Of a DNA stretch of 16,304 bases, positions 8,384-16,304 are shown one piece after another. A program made the translations under genes and the position numbers. The stretch is taken from contig UZAE01000968.1 of assembly GCA_900617975.1 (NCBI GenBank), positions 1 to 16,304 of the forward strand, read 5' to 3'. The stretch is from Rodentolepis nana (taxonomy: Eukaryota > Platyhelminthes > Cestoda > Cyclophyllidea > Hymenolepididae). A model generated the notes under the pieces. It did no database searches and was not told the origin of the DNA. It saw only the letters and a program-made list of their open reading frames with translations. Position 1 is the first letter of the stretch, and every line of letters begins with the position of its first letter.

Positions 8384-9289
8384 CTTAAATTTACTAAATT
8401 TGCAGTTATTTTGAGCTTGGGTGGTGGAAGTGAGAGACGAAGTGGGACCACCGTTGGGTAATTACAGAAATGTCAAAGGGCTTCGGGCACTACCATAATA
8501 GCTGCTAAAGTGCATTTCCGTCGGCATTCTCACTCATTGAAATCCTGGTGCACCAATCACAGTAGTAGTAGTAGTTAAAGATATTTTGAATGATGACCTT
8601 TGTGCTGTTGTCTTTCAAATCCTCCCCAGTGGTCCGGAAAAACCGTTGCTCTTGGTACTTGAACTCATACTACACCTGAAAATAATTACAGACATTTCTG
8701 CCTCAGAAGTTTCCATAAATTCTTCTTGACTCGACACTACACACAACTTCATAAACCACTTCTCACTATCTTCGGAAACCTATATAGGCATTCAGCTTTG
8801 TTCGACCATCCTAATAACTAATGATTTCGACGTCGATTATCCAGCAGAATATGTAGAAGCATATTGTCATTTTCGCTCCATCTGCAACTGGGACTGTCCT
8901 GACGAGGGAGAAAGACATCGCTAGTCTAACTTTTGAATATGTTTCCTAATGCCAATCTTTTGATGCAGTTCACAATCTTTCAATTACTGAAATTGCTATA
9001 CACGTGGTTCAAGAAGGCTATGAAATTTGCTAACATAGGATATTCAAAAAGGCGATCCCATACAACATAGTAGTCAGTCTGGGGTTAATTCATGCCTATT
9101 ATTTGCAGATCGTGTTGTTATTCCATCAGTCTTGAAGCGAGCTGCGTTATAACAGCTCCAAGACAGTCATCCTTGTAATAAGCCGTATGAAATCTTCAGC
9201 GAGAGTGTTTATATATTGGTCTGGAAAGGATAATGTTGCCTAAGCAACTATGCAATTTGCTTTTAAATGCCAGAAAGGACCTAAGCGCT
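8384..9289. other. Unassigned spacer with a short (AGT)n run
   Basis: I see no gene or transposon. Positions 8561-8575 are five AGT triplets following a somewhat GC-richer stretch (8400-8560), again resembling a retroposon with a simple tail, but the evidence is too thin to call. The remainder is AT-rich without long frames. Confidence 0.4.
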
Positions 9290-9312
9290 CCCACCCCCAC
9301 CCCCACCCCCAC
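9290..9312. repeat. (CCCCCA)n short tandem repeat
   Basis: Almost four copies of a CCCCCA hexamer. Isolated inside AT-rich sequence; too short to suggest a telomeric origin. Confidence 0.9.
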
Positions 9313-11700
9313 TTCATGGGTTCCTAATTTATCTCATCAAAGACCACCACAACAACAATAGTGACCAATAGTCTTTATCACATATTTGTGACTAATAGAT
9401 TACAGAAGACCATTCCAAACAAGAATTCACTCAGTTTCAATGGGCACTCTTTTAAGACCTTTCCCTCAATCATTGATCAGGTAGAGCGATTTGTTCCCAC
9501 CCTGAAGCGGGAACTTCAGAAGTTCTAATGGCCTCTGTCTTGCTGAAACTCGTATGGGCATAAATCCAGGCCGATCCACAATGACCTACTTCCAAGACAT
9601 TCAGCTTTTTCAAGTTCATCTTCTTGAACCTAAAAATACTTTCAATCGGCAAATCAGTTTACGCGAGGAGTCATTAGACGAAAGGCATATGGACAGAAGG
9701 TATCAACGGAGTTCTACTAGGTTGTGTGCGTCATCGAAATTAACTCCACCTCACCACGTCCAAACTAAAATTAACTTTAAAAATATTCCTTGGGATATCA
9801 TTATGAATGTTTCGGGCCGGAAATAATGGAACTCCGGAAATTCGACCAAACAACCAACAAAATCTTCATTCGGAGCGCTTCAATAACCCCCCCCCTACCT
9901 GTATCTATTCAGAAGAAACTATATAAATTTCTTTAAATGAACCATACTGTAAGTCGTGGAGTAGTAGAAGGCTGAACAAATTTCTGCTATCTGCTTAGTC
10001 TTGCGTTGTTATTGATTTAAGTTGATTAGTGGTATTTAAAAGGTTAATTAGACTTAAGGAATTTAATTATAGAGTACTAGAGTTCGCCTTCTTTAAAGCG
10101 TAAGCTCATCTATTTTGTGGTGCTTAACTGGGTCGGTAAACAAATCTTTCTAGGTCAGGGTTTTGTGTAACCAATTAAGATGCCTATGTAAAGCATTTAC
10201 TTGCTGTTCTATTTAGCATTAATCATTTGGAATAACCTTGGAACACCACTAATTACATTTAACATCGAGACCCAAGTCTAGACATGCATTAACAGCTTGA
10301 CTTTGATTATTCACTGGTACTCAGAGCTCTATGCACGAAAAAAACGTAACGACACTAAAACCGTATTGATGGCACACAAAATAACCGCCTGGTAATTTAA
10401 AGAGTTTGTGGAGCTATTTGCAGGCTCATTGTTTCACTCAAAGTGAAGAGCAATATTTTAACACTAAGAGGTGTCTGAAGCGTAATCTGAGCAAAAGGCG
10501 AATTCAAAGTAGCCTGAATATGGGACTCGTCAGGTCGAATTTAAACAATTATAACCTGCTGACTCAATTTCTGGACGATTGTTCATGACATCTATGCTCA
10601 GCGGGGGGGGGGCGATAGAAATGAGGGGATGCCATCTGGGAACGTATTTCAGTTGCCTCTGGTAGCTAAAGGAATATCAACGAGCACCGAGTTTCTTATG
10701 CTAGGCAGAGCTCCATGTTAGGGGAGTACTTTATTTCTGTTACATTTAGTTTAGACTGACTGCAAGGTGATGTCATCACTGCAAAAGTGAGTAAATGGAT
10801 AATTCTAAGAAATAAGAAGAAATGTGTTATTCATGTTATCGGGTGTACTACTTCTGTGCATGGCAACCTTGGTGAGTTCAAGCATCCGATTGGCCAAAGT
10901 ATCTCGACAATGAAAATATCATGAGAGTAACAGCTGCTTCACGACTGTACTACGCGCTTTTGTTTATTAATAAACATAGCAACCATAGTTGGTACTGTTA
11001 TATACCAATATAATTGTATGCACGAAATAGTTTTGTTTTTGGGGGGGGGGGGAACCATCCGTAAGCACCCTCCAAAGGTTAAATTTAGCAAATCGCCCAT
11101 TGTATTTCACTAAATGCTTACCAGTGCATTCTAACCATTTTTTTCAATCGATAAGAGTCCTTCTTCCGCTGATTATCAACTCATGAAGTGAATCACCTTT
11201 CCCATTTTGACTCATTAGTGAATCGGGATCCTGGGTACTTAATGTACCAAAACCACTTATGAATTGGATCAATAATAATAATAAGTGAAAACTGTTAAAA
11301 ACTAAAGTTGAGCTAAGTAGAGTTAAATCACGAAACCCAAAGATTCTAAATGACTCCAAATACCTTAAGGAAATATTCGTTATTATCTAAGACGATCGAA
11401 CATGCCTGACCCTATTGCATTGCCAAGGCTGGATCCTGTTTAAACAAATATTATTCTCTCTAACAGAACTGACAACAATCCAAAATATTCCAGCTTCTTA
11501 CCACCTATGTTAATTGGATTTCAAAAGTCCTCTGTGCTTCATCCTTTCATATGCGTTAGCTACCACTCTTGAACTAGCTTCAGTTAATCACACTCTTCTT
11601 GAGACCGTCCTGGTTTACCAACATTGCGGTCCAGGTCAACCACCAGTCAGCCAAAAAGAAAGAAATCTCTCATTACCCACTCTCAACCTACAACACCCAG
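9313..11700. other. Unassigned region with C/G homopolymers
   Basis: No gene could be supported. Overlapping frames at 9470-9652 (-) and 9554-9826 (+) have no motif I recognise. Homopolymers occur at 9887-9895 (C9), 10603-10612 (G10) and 11041-11052 (G12). The G10 run is followed by gcgatagaa, the same bases (in reverse complement) that precede the C12 tract of copy 3, but similarity does not extend further. Near 11253-11286 an (AAT)n run is enclosed by a small inverted repeat, cacttat facing ataagtg. Confidence 0.4.
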
Positions 11701-12060
11701 TTACAGTTGAATGCGTGGACAGATATTTTATTTTAAAGTGGCCTTGAGAGAACGAGGGTAAGTCCACGCATATATTTGCGCGGTCGACTGACAATGCAAA
11801 GTTTGTTGGCTGACTGGGGTAGGGTGGCGTGTGACGGTCATCGACCGCGATAAAGGGTGGTGGCACATGACTCATCACCCCTCCCCTCCCCCCCACCCCC
11901 CGCCTTCAATCTCCTCCAAACTTTCCGCGGCATGCTTGTATTGATGTTGTGAGTCACCGAATGAAGTCTGCTTGGTGCGTGTGTGCGAATGGAAGCATAT
12001 GTCGTGACACTGGTAGTGCTGTGGGCGATGTCCACGAAAGGTCATTCAATAAAAATGGAA
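11701..12060. other. GC-richer block with a C-rich tract, unknown
   Basis: This stretch is richer in G and C than its surroundings and contains several CpG-bearing words (gcgcggtcgac, atcgaccgcgat, ccgcggcatgc) and a polypyrimidine/C-rich run at 11878-11901. It ends in caataaaaatggaattattg, which could be a polyadenylation-like signal or a short retroposon tail. Two overlapping minus frames (11636-11896 and 11838-12035) lack recognisable domains. No second copy exists in the window, so its nature remains open. Confidence 0.3.
11878..11901. repeat. C-rich polypyrimidine tract
   Basis: Twenty-four bases of C broken only by T or A. Low complexity. Confidence 0.85.
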
Positions 12061-12488
12061 TTATTGTCATTTTGTGTGTTTTATGCATAATCATCACTAC
12101 ATAGACAAGAGAACAAAATTGTGCTGACTTTCTTTTTGTTCCTTTTTCTATTAAAGTCCCATTCGGATGAAATGTTAAGGTACTATGACTGTTTCCTAAG
12201 ATTTCACAATTAGGAAATAATTATCTCAGTGACTTCATACAGCTCCTTATCTTGTGTAGAGGATCTCTTTTAATTCGACTTTGCAAATAACATGATATAT
12301 TTTTAAATCCGCTCTCTCTCTTGATACATTGACCTCTTTAATTGAACCTGCATAATTTTTTAATATTTATGAAAGTCCTATGTTTATCAAGATGGTATTG
12401 AGATCTCTTCCATTGTGCTTCACCCGAATACTTAGTGTCGTTTTTGAGGTCCTATTAATATCCGTTTTTTTCAACATCTTTACAATAA
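12061..12488. other. Unassigned AT-rich spacer
   Basis: No supported feature. The frames starting at 12367 and 12380 on the two strands overlap each other and run into the adjacent retroposon copy. Confidence 0.4.
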
Positions 12489-12835
12489 CCACTGGGGTGT
12501 GCGATAGACTTACCCCCACGTGGTACACCTTAGCCAGTATAAACTCATACTGCAAAAGTCTATATACTGACAGTTGACTTTTGACTTCAAACTACCATGA
12601 CCCCACTGTATGTCATATTCCACCACTTCCACAGTACTTACCTTATCTTACCATTTTCTCTACCTTTGTGTCTGTCTCTTTAACTCTGTGAATCACTCCT
12701 CTTTTCCTCCCCCCCCCCCCCCCCCCACCTCGACTTTTTGTGGCTTTGATGTGTCTCCCCTCTGTGATATTCGAAGACAGTTAAATGTTTGACGATAACC
12801 GCCATAAGGCCTGCTATTTGATATGAATAAATAAA
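12489..12835 (+). mobile_element. SINE-like retroposon body without tRNA head (copy 4)
   Basis: Collinear with the other copies: ggggtgtgcgatagacttac, cccacgtggtacacc, ctcatactgcaaaagtctat, one alpha segment (gacagttgacttttgacttc), accatgaccccactgtatgt, 'catattccaccacttccacagtactta', accattttctctacctttgt, ctgtgaatcactcctc, an 18-base C tract and tgctatttgatatgaataaa. It ends in an AAAT-like tail. The 7-base word acaataa lies at both edges (12482-12488 and 12836-12842) and may be a short target-site duplication, though the sequence is AT-rich. This copy best shows the ancestral single alpha and beta segments that are expanded at 3.4-6.5 kb. Confidence 0.87.
12709..12726. repeat. C18 homopolymer inside retroposon copy 4
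   Basis: Eighteen C residues, the longest homopolymer in the window, at the same element position as C12 in copy 3. In copy 5 the same place has only short C runs. Confidence 0.92.
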
Positions 12836-14269
12836 ACAATAAGCATTCGAATCTGTATTCGATTTGCTCTTCCTCCCCTTATGAACATTTAACCAATTAC
12901 ATCCCCACTGACTTATTAGTTTATCCACGCTTGGTTGATCTTTCTACTCAGACTGATTTTTAGGCAGCCTACTTGACTTATTTCACTATCTTCAAAAATG
13001 AAATCAGACTTTACTGCGTTATTTCACCTATCAAGTCAAAGAATTCGCACAACGTGAGTAAAGCTTGCTTGTACATTGGACACCTTATCACATTTGTCAG
13101 GTCAAAGATCATGAGTTCGATTCCCATTGGTGAGCACCAAGTGAGCGAAGTAGGTAACTAAAGCGTGGAAGATTTCAAATCTTTCCCCAACGAGGCTCCA
13201 TGAGACCTTTCTTAGCTAAGGTGACTGTGCTAGAAAACTCTTAAATAAGGTTGGTTATTACAGCAAAAAGCATTTCACCACGCGTCTTACTCATTTGTCG
13301 TTCTTTATCGATTTTTACACTTGATCAAATTCTGGTATTTTTTTTCGCTTTCTCAAATTACTCTTTACTGTGCTCTATCTTACTAAATTTTTTTCAACCA
13401 TAGTCTCTGTCTCCTTTCCATCTCGTAGAAGTGAGGTTCCTAGACCTTGAAAGTGGAATGGAAATTTTGCTGACTTATTGAAATTTGCAATATGGTCATT
13501 GTTACTACTCAACTAAACTTTTCTCATCTTCTTGTTTGAACTTGGACGCATAGGGAAGTTAAGGGTGTATTTCGTTTCGTCAGAACATTTTAATGGTATT
13601 CGAATTCGCTGTCGTTATTTCAAATTAACTTCTTTTTGAAATACACAAATGTTACTTCAAAATGTTTCATATCTGAGACCCGCACACCTTGGTGTTGATG
13701 TTGATGTTTAAGTGGAAACTAATCAGATCACAAACAATACGAAGTGGTCAAAAAACCCGATGCAATGTAGCGTGAACATTTTGTTAGAATTCCATTAACT
13801 TGAACGCATTTATTTGACCCTGCTATTCAAGTTTCCTAAAGAGAGGAGGTTTACGGTTTGAGCGATTTAAAACATATTTGAAAGATGAATTCAATAACGA
13901 TGATATATACTGAGAAGTAATATTTATCTCCAAGCTTGGGAACAAAGTTGCCCTTCTTTGGCCTCGACGTCTTTAGGATAATAGAGGAGTTAATTACGAT
14001 TAGAGAATAGTTTTTAGGGTGAGTGTAGAAAATTGCGCCGGGTTTACATGAATAGAAATGTAAATTGCCTTTTTGCTTCATGTTGTCTTATGCCAGGAGA
14101 AGGTTAGCGCCTGAAGTTGGATGATCTTAAATGTTAAACGGCGATGTCAAGTCACCAAAGAGTCTTAATTCTTTCGTTTTTAAGGGGATTAGGATTGTAA
14201 CGTAATCACTAAATGGTTGGCTTACTTTCCAAAATATAAGTTTTCCCATTGCTCCTCTGGATTGATTTC
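12836..14269. other. Unassigned AT-rich spacer
   Basis: No gene supported. A T-arm-like sequence lies at 13111-13127 and is listed separately. The minus frame at 13851-14081 (76 codons) has no recognisable domain. Confidence 0.4.
13111..13134 (+). other. tRNA T-arm-like sequence (RNA polymerase III B-box match)
   Basis: Positions 13114-13124 read agttcgattcc, one base from the B-box consensus GGTTCGANTCC. They form a T-arm with atgag/cccat pairing 4 of 5 around a ttcgatt loop. Upstream I cannot fold a convincing anticodon or D arm, so this is not called a tRNA gene. It may be the remnant of another tRNA-derived SINE family, or chance. Confidence 0.3.
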
Positions 14270-14281
14270 ATATTTATCTGA
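14270..14281. repeat. Target-site duplication, left copy
   Basis: atatttatctga directly before the tRNA-like head. It matches atattcatctga at 14689-14700 in 11 of 12 positions. Confidence 0.75.
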
Positions 14282-14688
14282 GGGCCTCCGTAGCTCAGTG
14301 CTTAGAGCACTGGTCTAGTAAACCAGGGGTCTGGAGTTTAATTCTCCCCGGAGGCACGGCGTCTCTATTGTAGTGTGCGCTAGACTTACCTTCACGTGGT
14401 GCACCCTGGGCAACGTATAATCATGCGGCAAAAAGTCTATTAACTGGTAGTTGACTTCTGACTTCAAGCTTCCATCGACCCCACTGTATGTCATATTCGA
14501 CTCCTTCACAGTACTCATCCAGCCTTTTCTCTGCCTTCGTGTCTGTCTCTCTCTCTTTTACATCTGTGAATCGTTCTTCTTTTCCCCTGTCGATTTTTTC
14601 CCACTTGGATGTTCCTCCTCCTCTCTGTGAAGCCCAAAGTCAGCTAAAGGCTAATGATAACTATCAAAATGCCTGCCATTTGAAAAAA
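14282..14688 (+). mobile_element. Full-length tRNA-headed SINE (copy 5)
   Basis: This copy begins with a tRNA-Thr-like head (14284-14356) and continues through a body shared with every other copy: gtgtgcgctagacttacc, ttcacgtggtgcaccctggg, caacgtataatcatgcggca, one alpha segment (gtctattaactggtagttga), ccactgtatgtcatattcga, cttcacagtactcatcc, ttcgtgtctgtctctctctc, tgtgaatcgttcttc, then the tail with 'ggctaatgataactatca' and tgccatttgaa. It is flanked by a 12-base direct repeat with one mismatch, the mark of target-primed insertion. A SINE has no protein of its own and relies on a LINE for copying; that partner is not in the window. The internal C tract is short here. Length is about 407 bases. 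Confidence 0.88.
14284..14356 (+). ncRNA. tRNA-Thr(AGT)-like head of the SINE
   Basis: Folds as a complete cloverleaf: acceptor gcctccg with cggaggc (7 of 7 pairs), D stem gctc/gagc, anticodon stem ctggt/accag around ctagtaa with anticodon AGT at 14317-14319, variable gggtc, T stem tggag/ctccc (4 of 5) and discriminator A. The ctAGTaa loop is the usual animal tRNA-Thr loop. The T-loop is tttaatt rather than ttcgant, so the internal B box is weakened, probably by C-to-T decay at a CpG. The SINE context, with a body attached and a target-site duplication immediately upstream, makes it a retroposon head rather than a working tRNA gene, though a tRNA scanner would probably report it. Confidence 0.8.
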
Positions 14689-14700
14689 ATATTCATCTGA
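14689..14700. repeat. Target-site duplication, right copy
   Basis: atattcatctga directly after the A-rich tail of the SINE. It pairs with 14270-14281 with one mismatch. Confidence 0.75.
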
Positions 14701-16239
14701 AATGCCCACTGTTTCTTTTTTATTCAATAACGATTGATTTTCCCGTCTTAACTCGTTGCCCCAGTTTTGAGGGGGCAAAATGACCCAAAGTGACAGTCAG
14801 CTACTTGCGTTCTCGACGTACCCGTTATAAAGTTGTCAAAATTTAAATTCAAATTTAGAAAGTTGTATCCATTCAAAATGAATGGCGTATAAAATAAATA
14901 AATTTACCATGTTCAAATAAGTCATAGGAGTGTTCCCATAAGCATAAATCTATTTATTGGGTGAGGTCCCTTTTACGGCTTAACAACATTCAAATCAGTC
15001 TTTCGGTATATAGATTCAGGAAATCCTGTTGAACTGCTGCACTTTCAGTCATCCTTAAAATCTATCGCAGCTAACATGCGAAATTTTTATGGCGATAAGC
15101 AACTTTCATCTAAAGTTGATTTATTGTAAAACAGCCCCCATAATTGTTTTGATATCAAATTTCGCCAACAAACAAACTTATTAAGCACAATACTGGAAGT
15201 ATTGATGACACATGACATTGATGGGGGGAGAGTTTCAACTAAGTAGTTCGCGTGGGAACTGTGGACAACTCTTCAGTGGGGTCCGTCATCCACGTCACTG
15301 ATTGCGCACAGATGAGCAGAAGTGTAAGTATAAGGCAATCTCCATTTATTGATTGTGGTACTCATATTCTGCCATTCCACTTTTGAAAAGTACTCACTAC
15401 CGAGTCTAATTAGTTAAATTACTGAATGTAGACAGATGGTTATCAAACTTGTAACCTCCGATGGCAGGTATGTGTACCGACAACTACACCGTCGGCACAT
15501 TCTTTTCGGCATGGGTGCATAAAATCATGCGTGCCTATTAAAGTACTATGAACCAACGAAATATTTTACATTTCTAAGACCAAATGCATACTAGAATTCG
15601 CATAGTGCGTTGAACTTAACTACTAAAATGTTATCTCAAAATCAATATGCATAAATGTTTAGCTTTAACCAACACTTTAGTGCAAATTGCACATATACAC
15701 ATTTGTACATTTTGATTAATGAATAGATAGCGGACGATGTAGAAGCTGATTTGTATTCGTTTCAACCAACCCGTTTATACACGTGTGTTTTTGTTGAGGT
15801 ACTCCCCCCCCCCCCCCACCTCCCCAACCGGCCCCACCCCCAGCACGCCAATTATGAATTGAGGTACGCAATATGGTCACTTGGAATTTTGGCTGATACT
15901 AGTTTGCCGATTAGTTATTAGCAAAGTGGGTATAACCAAGGAGAAATTCCATTAAGAAAATTGAAGTTATTCGTGATTTTAAATTCAGTAAATGAAGTTG
16001 AGAGTTGTGATGATAAAATCAAATTTGACTTAAAAAGGGCATCGAAACGCCATTTATTTCAAAATGTTGAGCTTGGTGTGATCTTACTGGCCTCAATAAG
16101 TATAAATGTATATGAATATAGGTAAAGTACACTCTAAATAGCTCCAGAAGCGGATACAATAATTTAAAATTAAATGATCACTCGTTGTTTAGAAAAAAGG
16201 ACAAACATGTCAGAGAACGTATTTAACTTAAACACTTAT
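14701..16239. other. Unassigned AT-rich region
   Basis: No gene, RNA or transposon recognised. No open frame longer than 60 codons is present on either strand in this stretch. The only striking element is a C14 run at 15804-15817 continued by a C-rich stretch to about 15841. It is not followed by the SINE tail. Confidence 0.5.
15804..15841. repeat. C14 homopolymer and C-rich tract
   Basis: Fourteen C, then acctccccaaccggcccc and acccccagc. Low complexity; unlike the C tracts of copies 1, 3 and 4 it is not followed by the retroposon tail. Confidence 0.85.
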
Positions 16240-16304
16240 AACAAGTGGCAGGCTTTATGGTAGTTAGCAATAGTCTATGAGTTGACTTCAGGCTTCAAGG
16301 AGGG
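16240..16304 (-). mobile_element. SINE-like retroposon 3' tail, cut by window edge (copy 6)
   Basis: In reverse complement this reads through the tail of the element. On the plus strand it shows caagtggcaggct, atggtagttagcaatagtct, gttgacttcaggcttcaa and ggaggg, aligning with the reverse complement of 14625-14685 (caaatggcaggca, tgatagttatcattagcctt, gctgactttgggcttca). The rest of the copy should continue to the right of the window on the minus strand. Confidence 0.72.

Noticed and set aside
9290..9312. CCCCCA repeats as telomeric sequence
   Set aside because: Fewer than four units, internal, and not an animal telomere motif.
10603..10620. G10 run plus gcgatagaa as a seventh SINE copy
   Set aside because: Similarity to copy 3 covers only the homopolymer and about nine bases; neither the gtgattcaca block nor the tail follows.
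14284..14356. Functional tRNA-Thr gene
   Set aside because: The cloverleaf is good, but the T-loop has lost TTCG, it is fused to a retroposon body found elsewhere, and a target-site duplication abuts it. SINE head is the better reading.

Overview
The window looks like non-coding, repeat-rich nuclear DNA from an animal, most likely an invertebrate. The clues are an AT-rich background, many simple-sequence tracts, a decayed Ty3/Gypsy-type retrotransposon, and several scattered copies of a tRNA-headed SINE-like retroposon. I cannot name the species. I found no intact protein-coding gene; nearly all open frames longer than 60 codons are chance frames or frames created by the repeats.

Layout. Positions 1-98 hold the 3' end of a SINE-like element cut by the window edge. 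Positions 478-1624 (minus strand) hold a heavily deleted and frameshifted Gypsy pol relic: a reverse transcriptase palm piece, the RT thumb/connection side, the integrase zinc-binding region and part of the integrase core. Positions 1625-3240 show nothing I can identify. Positions 3241-6742 are one minus-strand copy of the SINE-like element whose body has expanded into a tandem array of about 3.1 kb. Further copies lie at about 7481-7795 (+), 12489-12835 (+), 14282-14688 (+, with a complete tRNA-Thr-like head and a 12-bp target-site duplication) and 16240-16304 (-, cut by the right edge). The spaces between hold an (AT)n tract, (AAT)n and (AGT)n runs, several 9-18 base C or G homopolymers, and two GC-richer blocks of unknown nature.

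The main result is the link between these parts. The tandem array at 3.4-6.6 kb is not an unrelated satellite. Its repeat unit is the internal body of the same element that sits unexpanded at 7.5, 12.5 and 14.3 kb, and the array is still flanked in the right order by the element's two ends. The window therefore shows a satellite forming inside a dispersed retroposon, with single-copy relatives nearby for comparison. The array is a mosaic of long identical blocks (385, 411 and about 327 bp), which points to recent unequal exchange or copying. All of this was read by eye; alignments and database searches were not possible.
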